A DNA stretch of 64,000 nt from Streptomyces sp. SAI-127 (GCF_029894425.1 NZ_JARXYJ010000001.1:3162001-3226000), one strand, 5' to 3'. Counted from the stretch's first letter, positions 12,482-22,490 are shown. Notes: a model not told the origin generated them from the letters alone. Numbers and translations: made by a program.

Positions 12482-13945
12482 TCAGCTGGTCATGCCGCGG
12501 GCCGCCGCGTACAGGTCGAGGACCGCGAGGCACAGCGGGATGAGGGAGAGGAGCACCGCGCCCTCGCTCAGGTCGAGCATCCGGCCCCAGAAGGGGGTCA
12601 CGCCCTTGCGCGGCACGATCAGGGCGATGGCCACCAGGAGCGTGGCACCCAGGGCCACCGCGGCGGACAGCCAGACGGTGCGGATGTCCAGCGGGGCGCT
12701 GTTGTGGTCGTAGATGAGGTCCTTGATGATGTCGGCCGGCGGGTTCAGGGCGAGGCCGAGGACCAGCAGGCTGACGGTGATGATGCCCGAGATCATCAGG
12801 GTCACGACCTGGGACGTGTACAGGAAGAGCCGGGCCCGCATCAGCATGGCGAGGCCGGCCGCCAGCGACAGCAGCTGGGCCCAGCCGCTGCTGGAGAAGC
12901 CGAGCACCACACCAGCGGAGGCGACACCGGTGACCGCGGAGCCGCCGACGAGGCCGAGCAACAGCTCGTGGCCGCGGCGGGCCTGGTCGGTGATGAGCTG
13001 GTAGTCGACCGGCTCCTGCTCCTGCTGGTCCTCGGCGCGGCCGCGCTTGGCGATCTGGTCGGGCGAGCGGAAGCCGATGGGCAGCCGGGAGAAGCGGGCG
13101 GACCAGCCGGGCAGGAAGCCGATGACGGCGACCATGACGACGGCGGTGACGGCGGCGGTCTCACGCGGCTCGGCCTCGGAGACGATCGCGGCGAAGGTGG
13201 CGAGGACGCCGACACCGGCGCCGAACGCGGCGGCGATGAAGGGCGCGTCCTTCTGGGGCAGCATCAGGACGAGCAGCACCGCGGCGACGAGGACGACGGC
13301 GAAGCCGACGAGGAGGTTCAGCCGTCCGGGGCCCTCACCCGCGTCGAGGGCCATGATGCCGGAACCGCCGACCATCAGGTGCGGCAGCGAGGCGAGGCCG
13401 AGGGCCACGGCCGCGTGGTGGTCGTCGTAGACCCGGGCGCGGACGGAGGCGAGCGCGACGAGGACGACACCGGTGACTCCGACGATGACGCCCGGCAGTC
13501 CGTGCATGTCGTGGCGCAGCGGCTCCGAGAACCACAGGGCCAGCGCCATCATCGTCAGCAGCAGCGCACCGGCGGTCAGGCCGACGACGCGCATCATGCC
13601 GTCGTTCCAGCTGCGCCGGTCGGCCTCGACGACGGCGGCCACGGCGTCGACGACGTCGTCGAAGACGGCGGGCGGCAGGGAGTCCGCGAACGGCCGCAGG
13701 AGCAGCAATTCGCCATCGCGTATCTGCTGTTCGGAGAGCGAGCGGCCGTCGTCGAGGACGGAGCCGTCCCTGCGTACGAGGTTGTACCCGGTGGGCGCGG
13801 CCTCTTCGGGCGTCTGTCCCGACAGCCGCAGGATCTCCGGGTATACGTCAGAGAGCGGCACGTCCTCGGGAAGTGCCACATCGATCCGGCTGTTCGGTGC
13901 CGCCACCGTGACCCGGCAGAATCCGGTTGCTGAAACCGTACTCAC
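12482..13945 (-). CDS. eccD: Type VII secretion integral membrane protein EccD
   Basis: EccD is the multi-pass channel-forming component of the actinobacterial T7SS inner-membrane complex. The 487-residue protein has an N-terminal ubiquitin-like (YukD-type) domain, about residues 8-85, with [12 protein letters not shown] and a final GELLLLRP. About eleven hydrophobic helices follow from residue 118 to the C-terminus, interrupted by a charged loop ([14 protein letters not shown] near residue 305). Length and layout fit EccD. The GTG has AGGGGGA 10 bases upstream. It is divergent from eccC, with 260 bases between; both halves of the core machine could share that control region. Confidence 0.9.
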   Translation of the reverse strand: MSTVSATGFCRVTVAAPNSRIDVALPEDVPLSDVYPEILRLSGQTPEEAAPTGYNLVRRDGSVLDDGRSLSEQQIRDGELLLLRPFADSLPPAVFDDVVDAVAAVVEADRRSWNDGMMRVVGLTAGALLLTMMALALWFSEPLRHDMHGLPGVIVGVTGVVLVALASVRARVYDDHHAAVALGLASLPHLMVGGSGIMALDAGEGPGRLNLLVGFAVVLVAAVLLVLMLPQKDAPFIAAAFGAGVGVLATFAAIVSEAEPRETAAVTAVVMVAVIGFLPGWSARFSRLPIGFRSPDQIAKRGRAEDQQEQEPVDYQLITDQARRGHELLLGLVGGSAVTGVASAGVVLGFSSSGWAQLLSLAAGLAMLMRARLFLYTSQVVTLMISGIITVSLLVLGLALNPPADIIKDLIYDHNSAPLDIRTVWLSAAVALGATLLVAIALIVPRKGVTPFWGRMLDLSEGAVLLSLIPLCLAVLDLYAAARGMTS

Positions 13946-14205
13946 CTGACGGTTCCCCCTAGTCCAGTACTCGGTGATTCGTCGCGGTTTGCCAGGGCGA
14001 TTCCCGCTCCGCGCTTCGTTTGGAGCGTCACCCTACCGTCCTCTTGCGGCTTCTCCCCATCCCCTCCCGGCTCAAGGGGCCCGCAGAACAGTAGGATCAA
14101 CGCCCGGCTCATGTGTTGGCAAAGCCCCATGAGTTGACGAACATACGGGGGCCGTCACGACGGGGGCGGTTCGACATTGCGATTGCGTGAAGGACTGGTG
14201 GATCG

Positions 14206-17200
14206 GTGAGCGTCGTCATCGTCAAGCGCCCGCCGCGGGTACTCCCGCCGGAGGTGCCGAATGAGGAGGTCAAGCTCGAGTCACCTCCCGAACTCCCTCG
14301 CACCGAGGACGACAGCCTCCTGATGAACCTGCTGCCCATGCTGGGCATGGGTTCGTCGGCGGCGTTCTTCTTCATGCCCGGCGCCCAGGGCTTCATGAAG
14401 ATCATGGGCGGCCTCATGCTGGTGTCCACGGTCGCCATGCTGGTCGCCCAGATCGTGCGGGCCCGGAAGGGACCGTCCGGTCAGATGGCCGAGGCCCGGC
14501 GCGACTACCTCAAGTACCTGGCGCAGAAGCGCCGTGAGGTCCGCCGCACGGTGCACAAGCAGCGCGACGCCCAGTACTACCTGCACCCGGCGCCGGAGCA
14601 GCTGTGGGCGCTGGTCGCCGAGGGATCGCGGCTGTGGGAGCGGCGGGCCATGGACCCGGACTTCGTCCAGGTCCGGATCGGCCTGGGCCCGCAGCAGTTG
14701 GCGACGCCGCTGGTCGCGCCCGACACCGCCCCGGTGGACGAACTGGAGCCGCTGACCGCGCACGCGATGCAGCAGTTCATCGCGAGTTACGGCACGCTCG
14801 GTGAACTCCCGCTGGCCATCGGGCTGCGCTCCTTCTACCACGTGACGATCTCCGGGGACGCGGAGACGGTCTACGGCCAGACCCGGTCGGTCGTCGGTCA
14901 ACTGGCCTCGCTGCACTCGCCCGAGGACGTGGTGATCGCGGTCGTGGCCTCGCCGGGTGCGGCAGTGGACTGGGAGTGGACCAAGTGGCTTCCGCACATG
15001 CAGCACAAGGAGTCCGACGGCGCCGGCAGCCGCCGTCTGCTCTGCTACGACCTCGGCGAGCTGGAGGAGATGATCGCCCACCAGCTGGAGGGCCGCCCCC
15101 GCTGGAGCCGGGACGGCTCCCCGGTGCTCGACCAGCCGCACGTGGTCGTCGTACTCGACGGCGGCGGTGTTCCCGCCGACTCGGTCCTCGCCTCGGCGGA
15201 GGGGCTGCAGGGCGTGACCATCGTCGAGGTGGTGCCCGGCGAACTCGACGAGGCGCGTGGCTCGCTGTCGGTGCGGGTGTGGCCCGACGCCATGGAGCTG
15301 GAGGCGGGCACGGGTGTCTTCACCGGTGTCCCCGACGTGCTGTCGCAGGCGCAGGCGGAGTCGCTGGGCCGTCAGTTGGCGCCGCTGCGGCTCGGTGCCG
15401 CCGACGCGGACGAACCGCTGCTGGCGAACCTGGACTTCACCGACCTGATGCAGATCGGTGACGCGGCGAGCGTGGACGTCTCGCGCACCTGGCGGCCGCG
15501 CACCCTGCACGAGCGGCTGCGCGTGCCGATCGGTCTCGGCGAGAGCGGCGAACCGGTCATGCTGGACCTCAAGGAGGCCTCGCAGGAGGGCATGGGCCCG
15601 CACGGCCTGTGCGTCGGCGCCACCGGTTCCGGCAAGTCGGAGCTGCTGCGCACCCTGGTCCTCGGCCTCGCGGTGACGCACTCGTCCGAGACGCTCAACT
15701 TCGTGCTCGCGGACTTCAAGGGTGGTGCCACCTTCACCGGCATGGGCAACATGCCGCACGTCTCCGCGGTCATCACCAACCTGGCCGACGAGCTCACGCT
15801 CGTGGACCGGATGCGTGACTCCATCACCGGTGAGCTGACCCGCCGCCAGGAACTCCTGCGGCAGGCCGGCAACTACGCCAACATCACCGACTACGAGAAG
15901 GCGCGCGCCGCCGGTGCCGCGCTCGACCCGCTGCCCTCGCTCGTCCTGATCATCGACGAGTTCAGCGAACTGCTCGCCGCCAAGCCCGACTTCATCGAGA
16001 TGTTCATCCAGATCGGCCGTATCGGCCGTTCGCTGGGTGTGCACATGCTGCTCGCCTCGCAGCGCCTCGAAGAGGGCAAGCTGCGCGGCCTGGACACCTT
16101 CCTGTCGTACCGCATCGGTCTGCGCACCTTCTCCGCGGCGGAGTCCCGTACGGCGATCGGTGTGCCCGACGCCTACCACCTGCCGAACGTCCCCGGTGCG
16201 GGCATCCTCAAGTACGACACCGAGACGATGGTGCAGTTCAAGGCCGCCTACGTGTCGGGTACCTACCGGCCGAACGGGCCGATGGCCCAGGGCGGCGGCC
16301 GGATCGACCGCTCCCCCGTGCTGTTCACCGCCGCGCCGGTACCGGTGCGGATCCTCACCGAGCCGGAGCCGGAGACCCGGAGCAACCAGGTCGACGACGC
16401 GCTCGCCGACACCGTCCTCGACGTCATCGTCAGCCGCCTGGACGGTCAGGGCCCGCCCGCCCACCAGGTGTGGCTGCCGCCGCTGGACGAGCCGTTCAGC
16501 CTCGACCAGGTGCTGCCGGCCCTCAACATCAGCGCGGAGCGCGGTCTGCACGCCGAGGGCTACCACGCCCAGAGCAAGCTGATCGTCCCGGTCGGCCTGG
16601 TCGACAAGCCCTTCGAGCAGCGCCGTGACGTGATGTACGCGGACCTGTCGGGGTCCGCCGGTCACGCGCTGATCGTGGGTGGCCCGCAGTCCGGCAAGTC
16701 GACGCTCGTGCGCACGATGGTCACCTCGTTCGCGCTCACCCACACCCCCGCCGAAGTGCAGTTCTACGCCCTCGACTTCGGCGGCGGCGGCATGCTCGCG
16801 CTGGAGAACCTGGCCCACATGGGCGGCGCGGCCTCCCGTCTGGACCAGGAGAAGGTCCGCCGTACGGTCGCGGAGGTGCACGGCATCCTCAACGCCCGTG
16901 AGGAGTTCTTCCGCTCCAAGAGCATCGACTCCATGGGCACCTTCCGAAACCGCCGGGCGCAGGGTCACTACCCCGACCAGCAGTGGGGTGACGTCTTCCT
17001 GATCATCGACGGCTGGGCGACGTTCAAGAACGACTACGAGATGCTCGACCCGGTCATCGCGGACATCGCCACCCGTGGTCTCGGCTTCGGTATCCACCTG
17101 ATCATCACCGCGACCCGGTACACCGAGATGCGGCCCGCGCTGCGCGACCAGATCCTCAGCCGCCTCGAACTGCGGCTCGGTGACGCGATGGAGTCGGAGT

Positions 17201-18144
17201 TCGACCGCAAGCGGGCCGAGAACGTGCCGATGGGCAAGCCCGGCCGCGGTCTGTCCCCGGACAAGCTGGACTACCTCGCCGCCACGCCCCGGATCGACGG
17301 GTCGACCGCGGTGGAGGACCTCGCCGACGGCATGGCGCACCTCGTCCAGAGCGTCAACAACGCCTGGCAGGGCCCGGCGGCACCGAAGGTGCGGATGCTG
17401 CCGACGATGCTGCACGCGTCCGAGCTGCCCGGCGGCGGCGACTTCGGCAGCCGCGGTATCGCGGTCGGCGTCGACGAGCTCACCCTCTCGCCGGTCTTCG
17501 TGGACTTCGAGACCGACCCGCTGTTCGTCATCTACGGCGAGAGCGAGTCCGGCAAGTCCTCGCTGCTGCGGTTCATCGCCAAGCAGGTCTCGGAGCGGTA
17601 CGCGACCAACAAGGCGCTGTTCGTGGTCTCGGACTTCCGGCGCGCGCTGCTCGGCCAGGTGCCCGAGAGCCACATGTACAAGTACTGCGCCTCGGGTCCG
17701 CAGCTCCAGGAGGTCATGGAGTCACTGGCCGGCTCGATGAGCCGCCGTATGCCGGGCCCGGACGTGACGCCGGACCAGCTGCGCAACCGCTCCTGGTACA
17801 ACGAGCCGGACGCGTTCATCTTCATCGACGACTACGACCTCGTCGCCACGTCGATGGGCAACCCGATGTCGGTCCTTCTGGAGTACCTGCCGTTCGCGCG
17901 CGACCTGGGTCTGCGCATCATCCTGGCCCGCACCACCTCCGGCGCCTCGCGCTCCTCCTTCGAGCCGGTCCTCACCCGGATCAAGGAGCTCGGCGCACAG
18001 GGCATCGTGCTGTCCGGTGACCCGTCGGAGGGCCCGGTGTTCAACAACATCAAGGCCGCGCCGATGCCTCCGGGCCGCGGTCAGTTCATCTCGCGCCGGA
18101 CGAGCGGCCAGCTCGTCCAGACGGGATACCTGCCGGAGAGCTGA
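14206..18144 (+). CDS. eccC: Type VII secretion ATPase EccC (fused EccCa-EccCb form)
   Basis: EccC is the FtsK/SpoIIIE-type motor that recognises substrates and drives export. The 1312-residue protein has two N-terminal transmembrane helices (about 37-57 and 63-83), a DUF-type stalk, then three ATPase domains. Walker A motifs are GATGSGKS (Lys477), GGPQSGKST (Lys831) and GESESGKSS (Lys1117). Walker B is canonical only in domain 1 (IIDEF, D584-E585); domain 2 has IIDGW (D935-G936) and domain 3 has FIDDY. This matches the known picture in which domain 1 is the catalytic one and the others bind substrate signals or regulate. GTG start with GGTGGATC upstream. A terminator follows. Confidence 0.96.
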   Translation: MSVVIVKRPPRVLPPEVPNEEVKLESPPELPRTEDDSLLMNLLPMLGMGSSAAFFFMPGAQGFMKIMGGLMLVSTVAMLVAQIVRARKGPSGQMAEARRDYLKYLAQKRREVRRTVHKQRDAQYYLHPAPEQLWALVAEGSRLWERRAMDPDFVQVRIGLGPQQLATPLVAPDTAPVDELEPLTAHAMQQFIASYGTLGELPLAIGLRSFYHVTISGDAETVYGQTRSVVGQLASLHSPEDVVIAVVASPGAAVDWEWTKWLPHMQHKESDGAGSRRLLCYDLGELEEMIAHQLEGRPRWSRDGSPVLDQPHVVVVLDGGGVPADSVLASAEGLQGVTIVEVVPGELDEARGSLSVRVWPDAMELEAGTGVFTGVPDVLSQAQAESLGRQLAPLRLGAADADEPLLANLDFTDLMQIGDAASVDVSRTWRPRTLHERLRVPIGLGESGEPVMLDLKEASQEGMGPHGLCVGATGSGKSELLRTLVLGLAVTHSSETLNFVLADFKGGATFTGMGNMPHVSAVITNLADELTLVDRMRDSITGELTRRQELLRQAGNYANITDYEKARAAGAALDPLPSLVLIIDEFSELLAAKPDFIEMFIQIGRIGRSLGVHMLLASQRLEEGKLRGLDTFLSYRIGLRTFSAAESRTAIGVPDAYHLPNVPGAGILKYDTETMVQFKAAYVSGTYRPNGPMAQGGGRIDRSPVLFTAAPVPVRILTEPEPETRSNQVDDALADTVLDVIVSRLDGQGPPAHQVWLPPLDEPFSLDQVLPALNISAERGLHAEGYHAQSKLIVPVGLVDKPFEQRRDVMYADLSGSAGHALIVGGPQSGKSTLVRTMVTSFALTHTPAEVQFYALDFGGGGMLALENLAHMGGAASRLDQEKVRRTVAEVHGILNAREEFFRSKSIDSMGTFRNRRAQGHYPDQQWGDVFLIIDGWATFKNDYEMLDPVIADIATRGLGFGIHLIITATRYTEMRPALRDQILSRLELRLGDAMESEFDRKRAENVPMGKPGRGLSPDKLDYLAATPRIDGSTAVEDLADGMAHLVQSVNNAWQGPAAPKVRMLPTMLHASELPGGGDFGSRGIAVGVDELTLSPVFVDFETDPLFVIYGESESGKSSLLRFIAKQVSERYATNKALFVVSDFRRALLGQVPESHMYKYCASGPQLQEVMESLAGSMSRRMPGPDVTPDQLRNRSWYNEPDAFIFIDDYDLVATSMGNPMSVLLEYLPFARDLGLRIILARTTSGASRSSFEPVLTRIKELGAQGIVLSGDPSEGPVFNNIKAAPMPPGRGQFISRRTSGQLVQTGYLPES

Positions 18145-18157
18145 TCCTGTTCCGGTG

Positions 18158-18194
18158 GAGGGGCGGCCGTGTCTGCGGGCCGCCCCTCTTTGTT
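18158..18194 (+). terminator. Terminator downstream of eccC
   Basis: An 11-bp perfect stem (18158-18168 with 18178-18188) with a 9-base loop followed by TTTGTTG, 14 bases past the eccC stop. It runs almost into the start of the next gene. Confidence 0.85.
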
Positions 18195-18198
18195 GTGG

Positions 18199-18795
18199 AT
18201 GCGGAAGAAGTTCGCGGACAGCGTGGGCCAGAGCAAGGCCAACTACGACGAGGTCGACCACGCCCTCGAAGAGGGCTTCCGCAAGGCGGCGGCACGGGAA
18301 GGCGCGAAGTGCTCCGACGCCCACAAGATGATCGAGAACCTGCGCTCGGGCGGCGACTGGGAGGGGGACGCGGCGGTCGCCTTCCGCGAGCAGCTCGACG
18401 GCGCACTGCCGACGAACCTGAAGAACGCCCACTCGTCCATCACGAGGGCAGCAACCGCGCTGGCCGACTGGCAGAAGGCGCTGGACGGCTACCAGCAGCG
18501 GGCGCGGGCCCTCGACAGCGACGCGAAGGGGAAGATCGGGACCGCGGAGGGCCACGGCAGCTTCCTGGGCAGCGGATACACCTTCTGGGTCCGCAGGGTC
18601 CGGTCGGGCGAGATCGGCGAGGTCTGGTTCGCGGGCGACCCGCGCTTTCTGGGCGTCGTCGCCGTACCAGGACCGCGACGGCTGTTCGGAGTCGCTCAGC
18701 GTACGGCGGTGGACGACCGGATGTCGGCCCGCAAACGCGGCGTCAGCGCCGAGGCGCGGGAGCGGGCCAAGGCGGCGGGGGCGCGGGTCGGTTGA
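18199..18795 (+). CDS. WXG-like putative T7SS substrate, possibly decaying
   Basis: A 198-residue protein, unnamed. Residues 1-120 are helical with GGDWEGDAAVAFREQL (W54-E-G56) and a long second helix (LADWQKALDGYQQRARAL), the helix-turn-helix plan of WXG/LXG-headed T7SS substrates. The remainder, about 78 residues, is basic and resembles nothing I know. The start is uncertain: ATG at 18199 has no ribosome site and sits directly after the eccC terminator, so either the gene has lost its own signals or it begins elsewhere. It could be a relic of a larger substrate gene. Confidence 0.5.
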   Translation: MRKKFADSVGQSKANYDEVDHALEEGFRKAAAREGAKCSDAHKMIENLRSGGDWEGDAAVAFREQLDGALPTNLKNAHSSITRAATALADWQKALDGYQQRARALDSDAKGKIGTAEGHGSFLGSGYTFWVRRVRSGEIGEVWFAGDPRFLGVVAVPGPRRLFGVAQRTAVDDRMSARKRGVSAEARERAKAAGARVG

Positions 18796-18814
18796 GGGGC
18801 TGAGCGGTTGCGGG

Positions 18815-18857
18815 TACGGCGGTGGCGGCGCCCGGGGAGGGTGCCGCCACCGCCGTA
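18815..18857. terminator. Bidirectional terminator
   Basis: A 15-bp perfect inverted repeat (18815-18829 and 18843-18857) sits between the convergent genes ending at 18795 and 18871. Confidence 0.85.
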
Positions 18858-18870
18858 TGCGTACTGCCTG

Positions 18871-19740
18871 TCAGAGCCGTGTGTCCAGGAGCTTGCGCAA
18901 GGGTGGCGAGAGCTCGTGCACGGGTGCTCCCGCGGCCTGGGACCTGGTCAGCTCGTCGAGGTAACGGAGGGCCTCGCCGGACAGTTCCCTCTGGCGTCTG
19001 CCGAGGCGGTGCCCGGCCAGCCAGGTCCAGATACCGAGGGGGATGAGCAGTACGGCCGCGTACGCCGCGGGCAGGTCCTTGACCACGGCGTAGCCCACCC
19101 CGACGGCTCCGGCGACGACGAGGATCCAGCCCGCCTCGTCGTGCCAGCCGCCCTGGTCGGCGATCCGCTCGTACTCCTCGACCTCGGCCGGCTTGGGCGG
19201 CGGCGCCACCGGGGTGGCTCGTACGCCGGTGGTCGGCGCCCCGGCCGGAGTGGCGTACGACGGCAGCGGGGTCACCTCGAGTTGACCACCGCCGCGGCCC
19301 GTCAGCCACACGGGCACGAAGGTCACGGGGGCGCCGTGCGCCTGCGCCGCCGCGAGGACGTGCCGGTATCCCTCCAGGAAGGGGTGGCGGAGCTTGCGCC
19401 TGCCCTGGAGGTTGACCTGGACGAAGGCGGCGAGCGCCAGGACCAGGAGAGCCGCCGGAGGTGCGGCTGCCACCGCCATGTTGTCCGGCTTGCCGGCCGC
19501 GGCCCATACCAGCCAGACGATTCCGACGGCGGTGGCCAGGGATCCGGACCAGACCAGTCCTCCGCGCCCGAGCCGTCGTAGGGCGGCCTCGTGTTCGGAG
19601 AGGGTCTTCCTGACCGCCACGTCGTCGAAGTAGTCGTAGCCGTGCGTGCTGCCGATCTGCCGTACGGCATCGGCGAGTCGCGGGTCCGCGGACAGTGAGT
19701 GCGCGCCGACCGGCAGGAGATCACTGGGGTTGTCGTCCAT
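18871..19740 (-). CDS. Four-helix membrane protein of T7SS module A
   Basis: A 289-residue protein of unknown function. Two hydrophobic helices lie at about residues 60-82 and 88-110. A central soluble segment of about 85 residues includes a Pro/Ala-rich stretch (APPPKPAEVEEYERI). A second helix pair lies at about 200-240, then a basic amphipathic tail. It is the last gene of a minus-strand run with a candidate substrate, its small partner and a soluble protein, and starts 27 bases after the stop of the soluble protein gene. It is probably a membrane factor for that module; this is inferred from position only. Confidence 0.65.
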   Translation of the reverse strand: MDDNPSDLLPVGAHSLSADPRLADAVRQIGSTHGYDYFDDVAVRKTLSEHEAALRRLGRGGLVWSGSLATAVGIVWLVWAAAGKPDNMAVAAAPPAALLVLALAAFVQVNLQGRRKLRHPFLEGYRHVLAAAQAHGAPVTFVPVWLTGRGGGQLEVTPLPSYATPAGAPTTGVRATPVAPPPKPAEVEEYERIADQGGWHDEAGWILVVAGAVGVGYAVVKDLPAAYAAVLLIPLGIWTWLAGHRLGRRQRELSGEALRYLDELTRSQAAGAPVHELSPPLRKLLDTRL

Positions 19741-19767
19741 GATGCGGCCGCCTCCTCGGGCCGGCCC

Positions 19768-20889
19768 CTATCCGAAGGCGGAGTCGACCGGGCCCCGCAC
19801 GATACGTGTGCAGGGAGCGATCACCTCGATGACGAGTCGTTGCCGACCGGAGATCAGCGTGATGTTGACACGGTGTCCCGAGTCGCCGTCGGCGGCCAGG
19901 GACACGCTCTGGCCCGGTGTGCCCGACAACTTGAACCAGCCCTGCCCCTGGAAGGTCCCTTCGAGCCGTCCGATGGCGACCGCGAGCTCCGCGTCTTCGA
20001 CACCGTCGATCTGCCAGTGGTGGCGTGCCGTGCACACCGACCTCAGCCCCTTGGACCAGCAGTCGACACACGTGACCGCGGACACCGCGTTGCCCTCGTC
20101 CATCCGGCCGCGCACGCCGAGGGCGTCCAGGACCCGGCTGGAGTGGGCATAGAGCTCTTGGACGACGGCCGGATCGGGAGCCACGTCCGGGACCGGCTGA
20201 GCGTGCGAGAGCGCGGCGGCCATCTCGGCCTCCTCCTCCGTGGCCCAGTCCAGCGTCCGGACGATCGTCGCGAAGAGCTCGGAGTAGAGGTCCCAGTCCT
20301 CCATGGAAGGCGTCGAGAGCTCGAACACCAGCATGTCGGCGTCGTTGGGCAGGGGGATGTAGACCTGGATCTGGCCACGGGGCACTTCCAGCGGCTCGCC
20401 GGTCGGGGACGCCTCGGCGGTGATCGTGAACGGCGCACCGCCGATCCTCACGACGGCCTGGCTGTCCCCCTTGCCCGACGGCAGGGTGCTGATCTGGACG
20501 TCGTCGTCGGGGTAGGCCCGGCGAAGCGCGGAGTAGGCCTCCGACAGGGCCTCGCCGGCCGTGATCTTCTCCAGCGACATGCGGTAGACCGCGACGGTGG
20601 CGGTGCTCTGGCGCCCGTCCATGTCCATGAGGCAGAAGCCGGCGTACTCGGCGCCCGCTTCCGCCAGTTGGGCGGTGATCTGGAAGTAGAGGGCGAACAT
20701 CGTGATCTGGTCGTCCTCGCTGCCCTCCGCGAGGATCGTCCTGACCAGTTCGCCGAGCCGTTCGCCGACCTCGTCGGCGTCCTCAGCGTCCACGGGAAGC
20801 TCGTGGAAGAACGGCGGCATGATCCAGCCGACGTGGAGGTCGCCGCGCCGGCCCTCGGGGTCTGCCGTGACGGTGGTGACTTCGGTCAT
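19768..20889 (-). CDS. T7SS module soluble protein (family shared by three modules), AFG tail
   Basis: A 373-residue soluble protein with no signal peptide or membrane helix. Its first 230 residues resemble the products at 30368-31042 and 53025-53762: an early P-x-F-x-x-x-x-L segment (MPPFFHELPV), a helix, an Ala/Leu-rich second helix, then a beta-rich half with ASPTGEPLEVPRGQIQVY and a final helix (LYSELFATIVRTLDW). The extra C-terminal 140 residues include Cys pairs in VTCVDCW. It ends Ser-Ala-Phe-Gly. It starts 5 bases after the stop of the WXG-headed gene. A dedicated chaperone or recognition partner, as EspG is in mycobacteria, is a reasonable guess but no homology to EspG is claimed. 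Confidence 0.6.
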   Translation of the reverse strand: MTEVTTVTADPEGRRGDLHVGWIMPPFFHELPVDAEDADEVGERLGELVRTILAEGSEDDQITMFALYFQITAQLAEAGAEYAGFCLMDMDGRQSTATVAVYRMSLEKITAGEALSEAYSALRRAYPDDDVQISTLPSGKGDSQAVVRIGGAPFTITAEASPTGEPLEVPRGQIQVYIPLPNDADMLVFELSTPSMEDWDLYSELFATIVRTLDWATEEEAEMAAALSHAQPVPDVAPDPAVVQELYAHSSRVLDALGVRGRMDEGNAVSAVTCVDCWSKGLRSVCTARHHWQIDGVEDAELAVAIGRLEGTFQGQGWFKLSGTPGQSVSLAADGDSGHRVNITLISGRQRLVIEVIAPCTRIVRGPVDSAFG

Positions 20890-20894
20890 CTCGC

Positions 20895-22148
20895 TCAGGC
20901 CGCCAGGGTCTGGAGGAACTTGTCACCCGTGGCGGGGTACGGCATCGTCCGGACCGGAGAGGGCTGGCCCGGGTTCGCCGGAGTCGGGTGAGTCGACACC
21001 GCGGGCTGGCTGCCACCGTCGTCGCCGCCGAAGATGAGCTTTCCGGTGCCGAAGAGGGCGCTGCCCGCCTTCGTGGGAAGCGAGATCTTCCAGACCTCCG
21101 ACTCGGGCAGGGCCTTGCCGAGCGGACCCAGGATCCGCTTGTTGATCTGCGTCGACATGACACCGTTCTTGATGCCCTGCATCAGGCCCTTGCCGCCCTG
21201 GGTGAGGCCGGCGGCGAGCTTGGCGCCCTTCGCTCCTGCCTTGATGCCGGTGAACAGGCCCTTGGCCGCGCCGATGCCGGGAAGCATGCCGAACGCGTCC
21301 ATGCCGATCTTGAAGGGCGAGGCGCCGCCCATCCAGTGGCCGGCCATGGCAGCCCCGGAGAAGGCGATGGCGCCCGCGCCCAGGATCGCGGAAGCGACCT
21401 GGCCACCGACCGGAATGACGTTGACGACGATCGCGGCTGCTGCCAGCGCGCTGGAGATGGTGGAGAACAGGTCCGCGTTGTCGATCAGGAAGTTCTTGAA
21501 CCCGTCCCAGGCACCCTTCAGGCCATCCGTGATCTTGTCCCAGATGCTGATGTCCGGCGGCCGGTTGTTCGCGGCCTCGCGGATGGCCTTCTCGGCCTTC
21601 GCGGCCTGTTCTTCCCAGTACTTGCGCAGCGCCTCGCCGTTCTCGATGAGGAGCTTGAGGTCGGTCGCGGCGTCCTGGGCGGCTCGCGAGGCGGAGTCCG
21701 CCTCCTCCGACAGGGCCTTGGCCTGCTGCTCGGTGAGCTGCTGGAACTGCGCGCCCTCGATCTTGACGTTGACCTTGTCGACGTCGGCGTTCTTCTGGTC
21801 GAGCCGCTTGCGGGCCTCGACCGCGCGCTCCTCGAGGTTCTTGGCCTGGCGCTGCATGGTCTCGAGTTCGTCGTGCCAGCCCTTGAGCGCCCGGGAGCAG
21901 GCGTTCATCGACTCGTGGCCCTGCTGAAGGTACTTGGGCAGTTCGCCGACCTTCTCCTGGAACTTCTTGGCGGCCTCGCCGTCCCAGACGCCGTCCGTCT
22001 TGCCGATGCCCACCAGCATCTCGCGCATCTCGTCGAGCTCGTCGCCGACCGTCTTCACGTCGTACGCCAGTGACTCGATCGTGTGCAGGTCGCCCTTGGC
22101 CGGGTTGAACGTCAGTCCGGGCCAGTTGGGGTCGTCGAACATTCCCAT
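20895..22148 (-). CDS. WXG-headed putative T7SS substrate (module A)
   Basis: A 417-residue protein. Residues 1-110 form a WXG-type hairpin: DGVWDGEAAKKFQEKV (W55-D-G57), then GELPKYLQQGHESM and a second long helix. A coiled-coil region runs to about 200 (KRLDQKNADVDKVNVKIEG). A hydrophobic Ala/Gly-rich stretch follows at about 228-290, then a Lys/Gly-rich C-terminus. The same plan is found at 31039-32340 and 51561-53000. GGGGAG stands 6 bases before the ATG. Its small W-x-x-G partner is directly upstream. The C-terminal region has no toxin motif that I recognise, so its export function is unknown. Confidence 0.75.
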   Translation of the reverse strand: MGMFDDPNWPGLTFNPAKGDLHTIESLAYDVKTVGDELDEMREMLVGIGKTDGVWDGEAAKKFQEKVGELPKYLQQGHESMNACSRALKGWHDELETMQRQAKNLEERAVEARKRLDQKNADVDKVNVKIEGAQFQQLTEQQAKALSEEADSASRAAQDAATDLKLLIENGEALRKYWEEQAAKAEKAIREAANNRPPDISIWDKITDGLKGAWDGFKNFLIDNADLFSTISSALAAAAIVVNVIPVGGQVASAILGAGAIAFSGAAMAGHWMGGASPFKIGMDAFGMLPGIGAAKGLFTGIKAGAKGAKLAAGLTQGGKGLMQGIKNGVMSTQINKRILGPLGKALPESEVWKISLPTKAGSALFGTGKLIFGGDDGGSQPAVSTHPTPANPGQPSPVRTMPYPATGDKFLQTLAA

Positions 22149-22202
22149 CGTCTTCTCCCCGTTGTGTGCGTGTGCGAGTTGTCGGGCCGGCGGTAGCCGG
22201 CA

Positions 22203-22490
22203 CTACTTCTGGCTGAAGCCCTTCTGCAGCTCCTTGTCGGTCGACTCGTACGACTCGAGCGTCTTCTTGAGCCCCTCGTGCAGCTGCTTGGCGCCGTCGG
22301 CTATCCGCTTGATGCCGTCGCCCCAGTCGTCCTGGAAGTCGTCGCAGGCATTGTCGAGACCATCCGTGCCAAGTCCCTTGGGACCCACCTTGTTGAGCCG
22401 CTCCTGGGCGCCGCGCATACGGTCGTCCACCTGGTCCAGCCGGTTGATCAGGGTCTTCATGCGATCGACATCGATCTGGAAGTCAGCCAT
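22203..22490 (-). CDS. Small WXG100-like T7SS protein (module A partner)
   Basis: A 95-residue helical protein with FQDDWGDGIKRI (W56) at the turn and YESTD at residues 81-85, the Y-x-x-x-D/E motif of T7SS export signals. Closely related small proteins at 32337-32651 and 53759-54067 share the KVGPKGLG...LDNACDDFQ...W region. GGGGAG precedes the ATG by 8 bases. It lies 54 bases upstream of the larger WXG-headed gene, the usual layout for heterodimeric partners that are exported together. Confidence 0.8.
   Translation of the reverse strand: MADFQIDVDRMKTLINRLDQVDDRMRGAQERLNKVGPKGLGTDGLDNACDDFQDDWGDGIKRIADGAKQLHEGLKKTLESYESTDKELQKGFSQK

Noticed and set aside
14281..17673. Very long open frame on the minus strand opposite eccC
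   Set aside because: It mirrors the high-GC third-position pattern of eccC, is His/Arg/Gly/Leu-rich without motifs, and has no ribosome site. The same holds for long frames opposite pnp, RNase J, the deaminase toxin and the WD40 NTPase gene.
14206..18144. Degenerate Walker B motifs in EccC domains 2 and 3 as a sign of a defective motor
   Set aside because: This is normal for EccC proteins, in which only the first ATPase domain has a fully canonical site.
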